DNA of 64,000 bases from Varroa destructor (taxonomy: Eukaryota; Arthropoda; Arachnida; Mesostigmata; Varroidae), in NCBI RefSeq assembly GCF_002443255.2, contig NW_019211457.1, forward strand, positions 22,697,709 through 22,761,708, read 5' to 3'. A model generated the notes under the pieces. The model searched no databases, was not told where the DNA came from, and worked only from the letters and a program-made list of their open reading frames with translations. Within the stretch, counting starts at the first letter, position 1, and the number at the start of each line of letters is the position of its first letter. Below, one piece after another: positions 12,464 through 24,093 of the stretch. The translations under genes and the position numbers were made by a program.

Positions 12464-15400
12464 CTAAAACGCAAAATGTACAATTTTACAAGTGATTGCC
12501 AACTTTTATAAAATGTGTACTGAAAATTGGTTTGATACTATTTTTTGTTAGATAAGGTACCTAGAGAACAAGCTCTGATTCAAATACAACACTCAAACAT
12601 ACGTAAGAGATATAAAGCTTAACTACTTTAGACAACATCTGAATAAAAAAAAACTGAGTATCTTGAACTTTTGAGAGCTAAACAGGAACAATTCTACGCA
12701 CCGTAACTTTTCAAGAGCGGCAGCTGTCTCTCTCTCTCGCTATCTCTCTCTCTCTTTACAAATTTAATGTTACCCTCTTATTGCGAATCGATATGCCTGC
12801 CTTATATTTTGTGTATTTGGAATAAATATGTACTGTTTTTGAGTTGAAGCATAAATTTCTTTATAAAAGGTTTTATTCAGACCTACCTGTATATAGGCAC
12901 GTAACTTGCTGCGCAAAGGTCAAACGGATTATGTTCATCGTATTGCACAGGATTGTTGTCTTGGGGCGTCTTCTCGCATGCCATCAAAATCTTCCGAATT
13001 TGCTGAGACACCTCCGGCTTCGGGCCCAGCTCGAGCAGGCGTCGGCCAAACGACGCCGTCGTCTTAAAATTCTTCATCTTGAAGAAGAGATTAACAGCCG
13101 TACGCAGCGTCAACATCTGGTGAATGGTTTGCAATTTGCAATGTGTAAAGTATGCTGCCATTTCGCATATTCGCTTTTGTTCTTCCATTGTGTCCTTGGG
13201 CATCACCTTGCGCTCAAGCTCCATCGATAGGCCAACGATGTATTCGCGACATACCTCGAGGAGTTGTTGAGCGTCAATCACCTCCTGTTTCGTCTCAACA
13301 ATCATCAGCGGAATATGCAGTAGGAGAGAGCGAAGTTTCTCAACAGCCTCTTGGAACTTGCCAGCTGTCGTAAGCTGGTAGCACTGCTGCAACCTCTCTA
13401 TCAAGTCGGTTAATTTACAGCCGAGAGCCGGCAATGATGAATTTTTACCATACGCCCGCTGTAAGTAGCAGTACGTTGTTGGTATGGAAAGCGGACCATC
13501 AAGTGCCGATTTTGAGCGCGCAAACGTCGCAATGAAGTGGCTATGGAATGGTTTGAAGTTGACGATGCCAATCTGCTCATTAAGCAGCTTCATAGCCGTA
13601 TCAAAGCTGCCTGCCAGAATGTGATCAACAGCCAGGCGCGACTGATCGACCCATTGTTGCGTCGTAGCTAGACCACGGCTAGGCGCAATAAACAATCCAT
13701 CATTGTTAACCTCACTGTCTCCTGCCTCCAGAAGCTCGGGAGGAATGTCCAGATCTTCCTCATCGACGTCCCATCCTTCACCTTCACCTCCACCATCAAC
13801 CATCCCCTCGGCATCATCTGGTTTGATATCGCCTTCTTCCTCACCAAGGCCAACATCTCCCCAGCCACTCGGTTCGATCTCATCCATGTCGTTCGCTACC
13901 GCCACGGCCGTTCTCTTGTTCTGCATGTTCACCGTGTCAAAGAAGCCGCGGTTGACGCTTAACTGTGGCCAGTTCTCGTCGCAACGAGCAACCGGCGGTG
14001 GAGGGACCATCAAAACAGCTGAATCAAGCGTCTTTGGGAGCGGTCGGTCTTCGGCAGTCTCCGCCAACACCTCACTTAGCCGAGCCGCTTCTTCTTCGAG
14101 ACCGTGCGTCGCAGCACAAAGATATGCCAATGAATGTTGACCAACGCTTTTAAGAATCTTGACGCGTTCTTGGACGTCACCAAGGTAAAGCGCGTTGGTA
14201 AACTGTGCCGATGTGTTCTTGTTGATCTCGGCAATCTTAAGCATCTTTTTTAACTTATCAAGGTTACCAGTAATCAGATAAAGGAAAGATAGTTTCTCAA
14301 AATTCTTTGTTCGCTGGTAGGCCATTTCGACGATTTGATGGTTGCCCTGCAATAGGGCGGCCTCGCCTAACTTCTCCCAGCAGGTTTTGTCATCCATGGA
14401 CCGAGCAGCTTCGAGGGCAACGTCCAGATTGCCGCACTCAAGTGAAAGCGCAAAGCGAATCTTCACATCTTTGACGAAGTGCAATGCCACCTCTGGATAG
14501 CCCTTCTTTTGCAGATAAGCGATGATCGACTGGCTGATCAATTTAGCGTTACGCACCATATGCAAGACTTCGTCGTATTTGCGATTGACCAAGGCGACTT
14601 TAAAGTGGTATTCGGTTGAGTCGACCGTGAGCACGCGAGCCTTAGCTTCTCGATCAAGACAGAAGATACTGTTACCTTGGACCTTCGTTATGTAAATCGG
14701 CAGGTCCAGGGTGCGAATGATGCCGTGGTCACCGTTCAGGAGCGAATACTTAATATGGTTGGACGTTGTATAGACAAACACGTCCGCCGCTTCGTCCCAA
14801 GCTCCACTCTTCAGCCTCGTGGACTCATTGAGCTGACAGAGAATCTCAAGGCGTCTGTTACACAACGTAATGTTCTTTCGCTGCAGAAGTGCGACTCGGG
14901 TCATCTCCTGATTCCAGATGACCATCTTCACTTTAGGCGCCTTTACATGAGCAAGCACTCGATTCTGTTGAACATCGACTAACGAAATGCCTTCGAAGTC
15001 TTGGACAAGCAGCTGGCCAACACCAGCAGCAAAAATTTCGTCTACTGGTGCGTGATGTTCCAGTTTCTTGGTAACTTCGTTTTTCATATTTCTAATAAAC
15101 ACCGATTTGTTCTTGTCTAGCGCAGCAAACTTGTTTCTGGCTACCCAAAGAGCCGTCAGCCCGTTAGCGCGTTTCGGTTCTGAAGTGTCCCTATCATTTT
15201 TGGGTACTTGGGTCAGCTCGTACGTTGACTGCTCTTTGATGACGTGTCGGACGTTGATTAGAACGGCATTTTCTGCTGGGTTGTATGAAATACTAGAAAA
15301 ACAGAACAGCACAATCAGACGAAATATGCACCTTTTGATTATGAATAACAATGTAGACTTGTAAAATTGTCTTTAATGGCTGTAGATGACACTGGATACA

Positions 15401-18400
15401 CTATACAAAGCAAATCGTTTCTATTCCCTTCTTCAAAAAGAGTACTAATAATTGGCAACGAACTGTACAGAAAATGTTCGCTGATTGAACACCATAAATC
15501 GCTCGCTGAATTATTTCGTCGTGTAGGAACACATATCATATTAAGCATCTACCACGCTTACGTTACGTGTTGTTGTAAAGCTAAAAAGCGTAGTTTTTGT
15601 CTTCCCTGTGGAAATTTCTGGCGAATTGTTCTGAACTAATTACTGTGACTACCAGATGCGAACAAAATATGAAGTTTTTTCTAGGACCAACCTGTACACG
15701 GGCGCGCGGGCCGCCCCCTTACGTAGTTGAAGAATTGCTGTGTCTTTCATTGTGGTAAGGTCCAGCTTTCGCAGATGTTTTTGTGCTACGTTTGCCAACA
15801 TGAAGTTTTGTTCCTTGACATAATACAGGGTGTTACCGTGCAGCGTATGAGCTGGCCTTTCGCGGTCTAACTTAAATATAACCATACCGTTATCATGGCC
15901 CGCTGCGAACAAGTTCAGTGTCGGATGAGCCGTCAAAATCCAAAAGCGATCATGCTCCCTGTAGAAAATACACTTTACTAACTATTTAAATCAAAGCTTA
16001 ACCTACAGCATTTATACATGGTCTACAAAAATACATAACGCTGTACGCGATATATGTGCTACACAAATTAAATAGAATAGCATTTAAAAAAAGCATGCTG
16101 TAAATAAAGTTAATTATTCGTTCGAAACGTGAAATGAAACGGAGAATGCGTAATAACGTTTCAGTATAGAAATATACACGCTTATCCTCTGCGTATATTC
16201 AATATATTTTTATTCGTACTAACTTACCTACGGAAGGTGTGCAGGCAGGTTCTTTTCGCCATATCCCATACGCGAATGCTTTTGTCCTCCGAGTTGCTCA
16301 GAATAAGCTCTTGTCTGGGGTGGAAAATCACGCAAGACACATTAGAATAGTGGCCCCGACAAGTATCCATTTCCCAGGCCTTTGCGTCATTTAGACGCCA
16401 CAATTTAATTTGGCGATCGTCCGCACCTGACACGACTAAAGGAATTGTAGGATGAAACACCGCCCAGTTTACACCCCGTTCGTGGCCATCCAAGAAGTGG
16501 CGAACCACGGCATCTGATGTGCCTGTAAGTAATGGCAGACCACCAAATAAACCAATTCAGTGAATAGTCCAACAAAATCTCAGGATTGGGTCATTTTTCA
16601 CAAAACGCAGCAACGGACATTTAACACACAAAGCCCTTAAAATAAGAGGGTTTAATATGGAACAGTCAAAACAGTAATACTATAATGTACGGAGAAAATC
16701 ATACTCAATATAACATAAGAACTTCGCTTTTTGGTGTTAGCATTAAATTTTCCAAAGTTTAAATTGCCGCTGATACCAAGAAACATTCAATGTTATCCGG
16801 TTCCGAAGTTCTAGTTAGATAGTAACGAAAACTGATCAATACCTGTCTACACATAAGTACTCATTGTATATCTTTCAGTATATTTTTATATATTTATAAC
16901 TATATCTTTATTGCTAAAAAAAGTACATTCATCCGAAAATTATTTTCCCTTTGTGTCAAAAGTTATATTATATTTAAATGTCCGCTTACACACACACACA
17001 TACGCATACAGACTATAATGTACGTCGTTTGCTAAAAGCGTGTCTCAAGCTTGTCCCAACCTTTACCAGAATAACCCGCATCAAGGCCCACCAATATTTT
17101 GACGTATTTGGTAAGCGTGGCTTTCATATGAGTATGCATTTGTACAGTACCACAATTATCTGCATTCGTTTTCCTATGATTCACGATGTCAGGTTTTTCC
17201 TAAAGCGGTCATGACAAAAAGCAGTTTTGAAACTTGTCTGTTCTCAACGCTTTCATGCAATTTTCAAAACGGGACTCATAACCTCAAGTAGTAGCTGCAA
17301 TTGTCCATTAAACAAGCGAAAAGAATATGTATAACTAAATTATGTTCACAGCAATTGCTTCAAGGATAATCCATATAAGACGTATATTATACCTCTCGAA
17401 TTCTTATAAAAATATACTTCTCGGTTTAGTTACGATATAGAAAAAACACAACGAAGAAATGGAATTGTGATATAGTTTTTTTGTATACTTATCTATTACA
17501 ATTTAAGTTGACAGACGATGTAGTCACATGCGGAAGCTAAAATGTGCCAACATAGTACTCCCATAGAAATTAACAGAAACCCAAAATACAGATACATTCG
17601 CTGATACTCAACGGACTAAATATTCTGCTCTCACCTGATGTTAGTTTTGTTAGGCCGTATTGTCGTATTTTACGCCGATTCGATTTTCATCTCAGAATGC
17701 ATTTAGTTACGATGTTAAACCTGAGACATTCCCGATGAACAAGCAGAAGATCTGTATACGGGGAGACAGATCGGAAAAATATACTTATTTTATCCCTTAC
17801 TTAGTAGGTCGGACGTACCGAACAGGTCGGTGTGGCCAGGCGTTCTGAGATGTTCTTCCAGGCCTCCGGGTCCGGGAGCGACGTTCTTTTTACGAAGACC
17901 TTGCAAATCCCAGACTCGGATGGTTTGATCCAATGACGCTGACACCATTAAATCCTCGGAGGGGTGAAAGTGGGCACTCATGACATAATGCGTGTGGCCT
18001 GGAACCGACGCATTACAACCAAAATAATGACAGCTACTTTTTCGATGCGTATATCTAGATATGTTGAAGGCAAAAACTAATATTTGGAATTAGTTCTCCT
18101 TATACACTACGAATCGGGACTTGATTAAATTTGTGTGATGTATGTAAATTTACATTGACTGTATATAATATACCTTAATAGGAGGATAAGCTAAAACAAA
18201 TGCCTACCTGTGAGAACACAAATGCATGTGCGACTCTGCCAGTTCCAAATACGAATTGTCTGATCATCAGACGACGATAATATCCAGGGGTATTCGTGAT
18301 GGAATGTCGTTGTCCGAATGTAATCGAGGTGACCGAGTAACGTGAAAATACATTTCCTTTGCTTGTAATTCCATACCTGTCATTGAGCAAAGTACATACA

Positions 18401-19918
18401 TAATGATAAAAAACGGAAAGATTAACATGTGATAATCAAATTATGAACTTGAGAAACGATAGATCAATATGCATTACAAACGTCATCATTATCTAAAAAA
18501 CGATACAATATGCAGAAAGTAAATGTTGAATCAGTCTTTTTGCGTTTGTAAACAGGTATGTCGAATATAGCTGAATCAAAGCCCTAGACTCACTGGATAA
18601 AAAAGACTGAAAGCTATTCAGTATGATGTTGGTATCAAAAGAAATCACGCAAGATTTTTTTTGAAATAACTGCTATGTAAGACAAGCTTTTGATTATAAG
18701 ATAAGATTATTTCGTAACCAATGAAATGGGCTCTAGTTATTATCGTTAGCTAAGAGGAATACTTTTTTTTTATTGAATTCCCGTGAGAGAAATCATGCGC
18801 AATTCACTGAAGTAAATATACCAAAATAAGTTACAGCGATTTAAAGATAGATGATCACGCAAAAAACATTTATCATTAACTTTAGCCTATCGGTCATTCT
18901 GTTCAAGAGAAAACCTTATTAAAATAATGGAACGACCTTTACCATTGTTTTTCCAAGTTAACTGTTATGTAACAATATAACAATAAAGAAATCAGACCCA
19001 ACGGATAATGAATACCGGGCCTGATGGGTACCAATCTTCTATCAATAGTCTGGGTAAGCCGAGTTTGAAAACTAGCCGGTTACACTATCCGTAAATCTTG
19101 ATCCGTATACAATGAAAAGATCAGCTAATAGATCGATTTTTTTTTTCATTAAAGCATGAAGAATCCGTTATTGTAACTGGGAGAAACTAATTGCAACATA
19201 TTAAACTGTCATTGATCACTATATTTCAACAGCGACAGAGTTCTTTCCCTGAATTTTGCACTGGAACATATTTTCTGCGCCTTGCCCATTCGTATAGATA
19301 CTGTCAGCTTAACAGTGGACACGTCAGAGGTGGAACAGCGATGTCCCATTTCCGATCGGTAGATAATGAAAAAAATCCGTTTCTAACCACGACATGAACA
19401 TTACACGCATAGCAAACTAAATTCGAATTAATATATCTTGCTATTATTAGACAACCTTCATAAAGTCTTCGTGCTAATCTGTGAAAGGATTATCTCGTCG
19501 TATAGTAAGAACTGGTAGTGTGCGGTATTGACGCTCTATTGTAAGTTCCCAGGCACATCAGCCGGCGGCAGCCTTCTATGAAACGTGAGATGTGGGGAGG
19601 GATCAATATATAGGATGGTTTTGTTTCGACACTGCCTATTGCTAAATTCTGACCACTGAAAAATCTATTACACTCGAAGAAATTGCTCACCTTAATTTGA
19701 TAATCGTCACCACCCGACACGAATAATGGTTGCTGATTATGGAAACAGATACCTCGCACAGGGCCTTCGTGTTCGTCGAATTTATCAAGTAACGTGCACA
19801 TCCGGTAGTCCCACAGCTGGATGACGCCATTGTGAAGTGAGGCAAGAATCCATGGTCGGCGCGGGTGGAAGCTCAGACCCTTCACCCGAGCACTTTTAGT
19901 CTCGAATTTAGTTAACAT
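12319..19918 (-). CDS. COPA: Coatomer subunit alpha (alpha-COP), complete, seven exons
   Basis: Alpha-COP is the largest subunit of the COPI coat that returns cargo from Golgi to ER and within the Golgi. Exons are 19918-19691, 18376-18208, 17998-17819, 16522-16228, 15958-15692, 15292-12887 and 12463-12319; every junction is GT-AG and phases match, giving 1229 residues (human about 1224). Residues 1 to about 330 form the N-terminal WD40 propeller that binds dilysine KKxx cargo, starting [20 protein letters not shown] second propeller runs to about 600, then the alpha-solenoid ([31 protein letters not shown]). An acidic linker (about 849-909, [19 protein letters not shown]) leads to the C-terminal domain that in the family binds epsilon-COP. 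The C-terminus has CPLC and CVVC pairs. Near-identity with metazoan COPA makes this the firmest call in the window. Expect a housekeeping gene. Confidence 0.98.
12726..12756. repeat. CT-rich microsatellite in COPA intron 6
   Basis: Interrupted CT dinucleotide run in the 423-nt intron between COPA exons 6 and 7. On the transcribed minus strand it reads as GA repeats, so it is not the polypyrimidine tract. Confidence 0.85.
12887..15292 (-). CDS. COPA: COPA exon 6 (second propeller, solenoid, acidic linker, C-terminal domain)
   Basis: This 2406-nt exon carries residues 380-1181. The acceptor GTTTTTCTAG precedes 15292, so the Met-rich stretch before SISYNPAEN (15351-15293) is intron, not protein. 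It ends at the donor GTAGGT (12886-12881) after [14 protein letters not shown], phase 2. Open frames on the plus strand here (for example 13703-14140) are antisense shadows. Confidence 0.98.
15692..15958 (-). CDS. COPA: COPA exon 5 (start of second propeller)
   Basis: 267 nt, acceptor TTTTCTACAG, donor GTTGGT. It encodes [20 protein letters not shown] through KGAARAPVY. Compared with the family pattern YVKDRFLR, it carries about nine extra residues ([19 protein letters not shown]). No GT-AG pair could remove them as an intron, so the insertion looks real. Confidence 0.96.
16228..16522 (-). CDS. COPA: COPA exon 4 (WD40)
   Basis: 295 nt, acceptor TTACTTACAG, donor GTAAGT. It encodes [19 protein letters not shown], the [12 protein letters not shown] blade, [10 protein letters not shown] and [22 protein letters not shown]. 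Ends in phase 2. Confidence 0.97.
17819..17998 (-). CDS. COPA: COPA exon 3 (WD40)
   Basis: 180 nt, acceptor GGTTCCAG, donor GTACGT. It encodes [35 protein letters not shown] and a Gly/Pro-rich connector ending GHTDLFG. Phase 1 on both sides. Confidence 0.97.
18208..18376 (-). CDS. COPA: COPA exon 2 (WD40)
   Basis: 169 nt, acceptor ATGACAG, donor GTAGGC. It encodes [17 protein letters not shown] through [10 protein letters not shown], including the [10 protein letters not shown] blade. Starts in phase 0, ends in phase 1 within Gly133. No start codon lies in this frame, so a simple open-frame search misses it. Confidence 0.97.
18377..19690 (-). other. COPA: COPA intron 1
   Basis: 1314 nt, AT-rich, no coding content seen. 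It contains GTTATGTAAC at 18964-18973, a full match to the E4BP4/PAR bZIP consensus RTTAYGTAAY. The other long COPA intron, 16523-17818, is likewise AT-rich with a short AC/AT run near 16989-17010 and nothing coding. Confidence 0.8.
19691..19918 (-). CDS. COPA: COPA exon 1 (start codon, first WD40 blades)
   Basis: It runs from ATG 19918-19916 through SGGDDYQIK, 76 codons, donor GTGAGC, phase 0. The frame stays open 41 codons upstream to a Met at 20041, but the conserved family N-terminus MLTKFETK fixes the start here. Confidence 0.97.
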
Positions 19919-22900
19919 GATCGCTGCCCTGCTGTTGGTATGACGGCGTTGGCAGTGGCAGCGACTCTGTTGTTCTTGAGAACTGCGGATGCGGGAACAC
20001 AGGCGGCACAGTCCCGGCTGGCACTTGTTTTGGCCGGGCAACTAAAACGATTGACAGTTCTTATTACTGCGCATAGATTTTATACACAAAATGAAAAACC
20101 AAATAGCAGACTGGCGCCACTCGAAATAATAAAATGCGGGGCTACGGATCGAGTTGAACCTTTTTCACTCCAAGCTGTGAGCTGCATAGAACAGATCATC
20201 CAACACCACAACACTGTCCGCCACCCCTCTGCCGCTGTCGTGGCACCAGCCACTCGCAAATGTAAATAAAACAGCAGACAACAACAGCTGTTTGAATGAA
20301 CGCATCTTTTTTCGATAGCCGGAACCGGGCCTGACGGAATGACAAGCAGGCCTGCCCGCCATTTGCCGGACACCGAAACGCATTAAACTAAAAGCCCAGC
20401 ATTAAGTGGACAGCCGCTAAAGTGAACAAACAGCTGCTATGACAGCGACGTTTCTCAAAAAATTGCCGACATCTTTGTCCTGTACGAAAACATAGATAAT
20501 GTCATAAACTAACAGGTGGCATTTTTGGATGGTTTTTGTGGTAACTGTTTAGATTTTGTGCGAAAAAAATCGATACCAATTCGAAACTTATTTAATTGTT
20601 CTATCCCTGTACGATAGAAGCAAAGCGTTGGTTTGATGAAAAAAGATTTTTCATAGCGTTTAACGCCATGTTATAGGCAAATTTTTAGGTCTTTAGTAAA
20701 ATATCGAATAATGAGATAGTAGCGAGCTTTCGAAGATCATTATTTCTCCATAAAATACTTATAAAAACACTTACGTAAGATTTAAATCGTTAAATAATTG
20801 CAGTTAGAGTATAGTATAAAATTGGAGACACTTCTTATTTCTTAGCGTAAAGTAGCGCAAATGTAATAATTTCTTTAATTTTTTTTTAATTTTAGAACAT
20901 GTTTCATTACTTCATTCAGCCTTAATTACTTCATTTAGAAATACTACGACTTGGAGACGAATCAGGCATCGAGTAAATTTCGTTCTTGCCTATATTCTTT
21001 TGAGGTTTACCTCAGTATATCTTATCTAGGCTCAGGTACTCTCAAAGACTTTATATAACCTGTAAGTTAGGTTTTCCTGGAGACGTGCTCAGAACAGTGA
21101 TATGACTTCTTTTGAACCAATCTTTTAAAGTCTGCTCGCATTATCTAATCGAAAATCCATTAAAAGGTACCCCATTTGAATTAAACTTTTTTGAGAACTT
21201 CCCCTGTTTCAACAAAATCTTTGTTTGCGGGAGATATCGTATACAGGGCGTGCGTGACCGTCCAAACCTAGCCATTATAGAAAATCTTTGAGGCCACTTT
21301 AACCCACGGGTGAAATTAGTTAAGGTTAATCCGTAAAATAAAATCTATTTGTTGTATGCTTAATTTTTAAAGAAATTTTGACGCAGTTTTAAAAAACATT
21401 AACCTTCCGTTACGTTGCGTTACTAAATGAAAAACGCTTTTAGTCAGCACACCGCTCTAATATATTGACCTTACAATGATACCATATTTGAACGGTATTT
21501 AAGAATAGCTTTGTTTATCCTGGAGGGAAGACAACTACGTAACCAAGCGTTCCTTTCTAGTAACTCGGTATTTTGAACAAATCAAAAAGGACGATGGTTT
21601 CTAGTTTTGTGCTGATAGCTGCGTATTCGGCCTGAATGTTCGTGAAAGGGCTGGTTTCATTTTGGGATACATTAAAGTGTTAGGGTGATAGATTAACGGT
21701 GGCAGAATGATTGATTACCGGCGATGAGAATGCAAGGTAATCAAAGCAATGCAACAGCAGCTACAGGGTAACGAAATAGTACAGTCATTATAGAAAACTA
21801 GCAGAAGCAGAATCACAGTTGTTGATTGAATCATCGGAGTAAGCATACTGAAACAATCCAGTCGAATTGCTTCAACAGGTAAATAATGGAATAAGCATAA
21901 CAACCTGGTCAGGGAGTCGAACAGCGCGATCATTTAAATGAGACAGACGATTTGGGGAGCTCCAATTGGGAAAAATATAACAGTAGCAGAAACGGCACAG
22001 GACTACACTGCAACGAATCGTTCCGGTAGGGATCAATTTGTGTTAGGTTAGATTAGAAAACGCAGTAGAATGTGGAATTTCATAAATGGTTTAAGAAATT
22101 TTCTTGTACTGCAGCTTAGCATAGCTCAAGAAGACTGGCTCTTGGCGCGCAAATTGTGCCTAGGTTCAGTCTCGAATCTTCCACGTATAACTAAGGTAAG
22201 AAGACTACTACAGCATCGCAGAAACCATAGCACTGGCAGCGAATGAATCCTACGAAACACGTATGAGTTTGAGTGGAGCATGTAGTTAGTCGACTGGCAG
22301 TGTTTATAACTTTCTACTGAGTAAGCAGAAGTGGTTTTTTTTTGTTGCCACCGAGGGCAAATAACACTAGCCACTTTGTCCCGTCATTTCTTTTTTTGAA
22401 CGTAATTTTAATGTTGTGAAATTTTCAAGTGAATAGACCTTTGATCGAATAGCTAATTTTAAGAAGTAATAATGCATGCGGTAAGTTTTCTGACGAAAAT
22501 CTCAAGAGATATTGTACAGTGTTAAATAACTGTTGATAATAAATTTTCTTTCTAAATCCTTTCTAAAACGTATTGCGGCATTTTGTATATGGCAACCTGA
22601 TCTTAAAATATGTCCACAATTCTGCAATGACGCGTTAACATTAAGAAAACTGTGTCTGGTTTCTAGCGTATTTTTTTAAGCCGTTTCTGAAAACTACTAT
22701 ATGGTCATTCGTTTAAATAAATAAATATAGATCAGATGAATATACAATCAGAGCGTACATAGTATTTTTAAGGAAAACACCAACATTAAGGAGTCAAGTA
22801 TTGTGCTTATCTTTATTAACTCTCTTCATTCATGCCGTTCCAATCTCCGTTCTGAAAAAATCGTTCGGCGAGGCGTCAAGGGCATAACAGTGCGGAAGTT

Positions 22901-23993
22901 CTTCATTCTCCGCAACGTGGCGTGCGATCCATTCAATGAAACTAACTCGCCATTGATCCATCGGAAGTAGTTACAACAGAGGACGTTCTTCCCACAACGT
23001 CCAACCATGGGCCAGCCTTCACTCTATGTTCTTCCTATATACTTTCTTTCATTCGCCCTTGCGCTCATACCAATAATTTGCTTCCACTGCCACTCAGTTG
23101 ATCTACAAAGTCATTAAATATGCTTGGGATCATCATTCCTGTCCATTGTATATCGTCTTCGTTCCCATTAACATTTGTCACCCGTCGTCATCTTTGTCTA
23201 CGTTTCTATGAATCAAACAAACAGCTGCATTAAGTTTATATGTAACCACTTCACATATGACTGCGGCACCTTTCTTTTATTTTGTTCCGTTTTTGTTGTT
23301 GTTATTGTTGCTGCTGTCGTTGTCATCCTCTCGATCATCATCATGCTTCGTTCGCTAGCTTTTTTTCTTTTTATCTAGCCTCCTACAGTAATATTTCGTA
23401 TAGAATCTACAGCCTCCAGCACCAATGGCAAAAACACGCTACGTATGAACCTAACTATTGTTGAATGCGATTGAGTGGTTGGTAAGGGGCTGTGTCAGGG
23501 ACGAAAATGGATTTGGTAACATTACTGTTTCCGTTCGCGTAGAAGTGTCGAAGGAGGAATACGGGGAAGCGGAAAAAGAAGCTCGAAGTAGGACGATCGG
23601 AATCAGGAAACTTTAGGAAGGGCTTTTTTCGGCAGGAGTATAGACATTATTCACTCATGCACGCTCGCTCTTTCAGTCGTTGACGTTGTCGCTTTACGAA
23701 TCGCCCTGGATTTCTTCGGACAAAAGCAGCATTCTTAATGATGTCATTGGAGTACTGCCCTTCTACAGGAGGTCAGGAGGTTCGAAGCTTGCAAGCATTC
23801 TGACGTACAATTACGTACATTAGAATACTTTTTCTGAATAATAAATCAAAATAGTATTAGCCACTATTTACTATAAAAAAAGGTCAAAATGAAACGTATC
23901 CAACAGTTCTCTTTCTCTCGCGCTTTCATTTACTTGCCTTTACATATATTTCAATCTCGTGTTTTGTGCCTACGCACAAAAGTCATATATATA
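19919..23993. other. Spacer upstream of COPA to the assembly gap
   Basis: 19930-20400 is richer in G+C and is the likely COPA promoter/5' UTR. 20400-23700 is AT-rich, with TTACGTAA at 20771-20778, homopolymer tracts and only short unrecognised open frames. 23280-23350 on the plus strand is a TTGTTGTTA/GCTGCTGTCG triplet-like tract. No gene is supported. Confidence 0.65.
20165..20305 (-). CDS. Possible upstream ORF or small secreted peptide 5' of COPA
   Basis: A 46-codon minus-strand frame, ATG at 20305-20303, begins MRSFKQLLLSAVLFTFASG, which looks like a signal peptide, and ends at 20165. It lies 247 nt upstream of the COPA start, where a 5' UTR may extend. It could be a COPA upstream ORF, a separate tiny gene, or chance. 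I do not recognise the sequence. Confidence 0.15.
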   Translation of the reverse strand: MRSFKQLLLSAVLFTFASGWCHDSGRGVADSVVVLDDLFYAAHSLE

Positions 23994-24093
23994 NNNNNNN
24001 NNNNNNNNNNNNNNNNNNNNNNNNNNNNNNNNNNNNNNNNNNNNNNNNNNNNNNNNNNNNNNNNNNNNNNNNNNNNNNNNNNNNNNNNNNNNN
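23994..24093. other. Assembly gap of exactly 100 N
   Basis: One hundred N bases, the customary placeholder for a gap of unknown size. TATATA sequence borders it on both sides, so the break probably sits in an AT dinucleotide array that did not assemble. Confidence 0.99.

Noticed and set aside
13703..14140. 145-codon plus-strand frame, and other plus-strand frames at 12844-15364
   Set aside because: They are antisense to COPA exon 6; the Ser/Pro-rich frame mirrors the acidic linker codons.
15293..15351. Met-initiated extension [18 protein letters not shown] before COPA exon 6
   Set aside because: It resembles a signal peptide but lies upstream of a good acceptor (TTTTTCTAG), and exon 5 joins in phase exactly after it, matching the COPA family.
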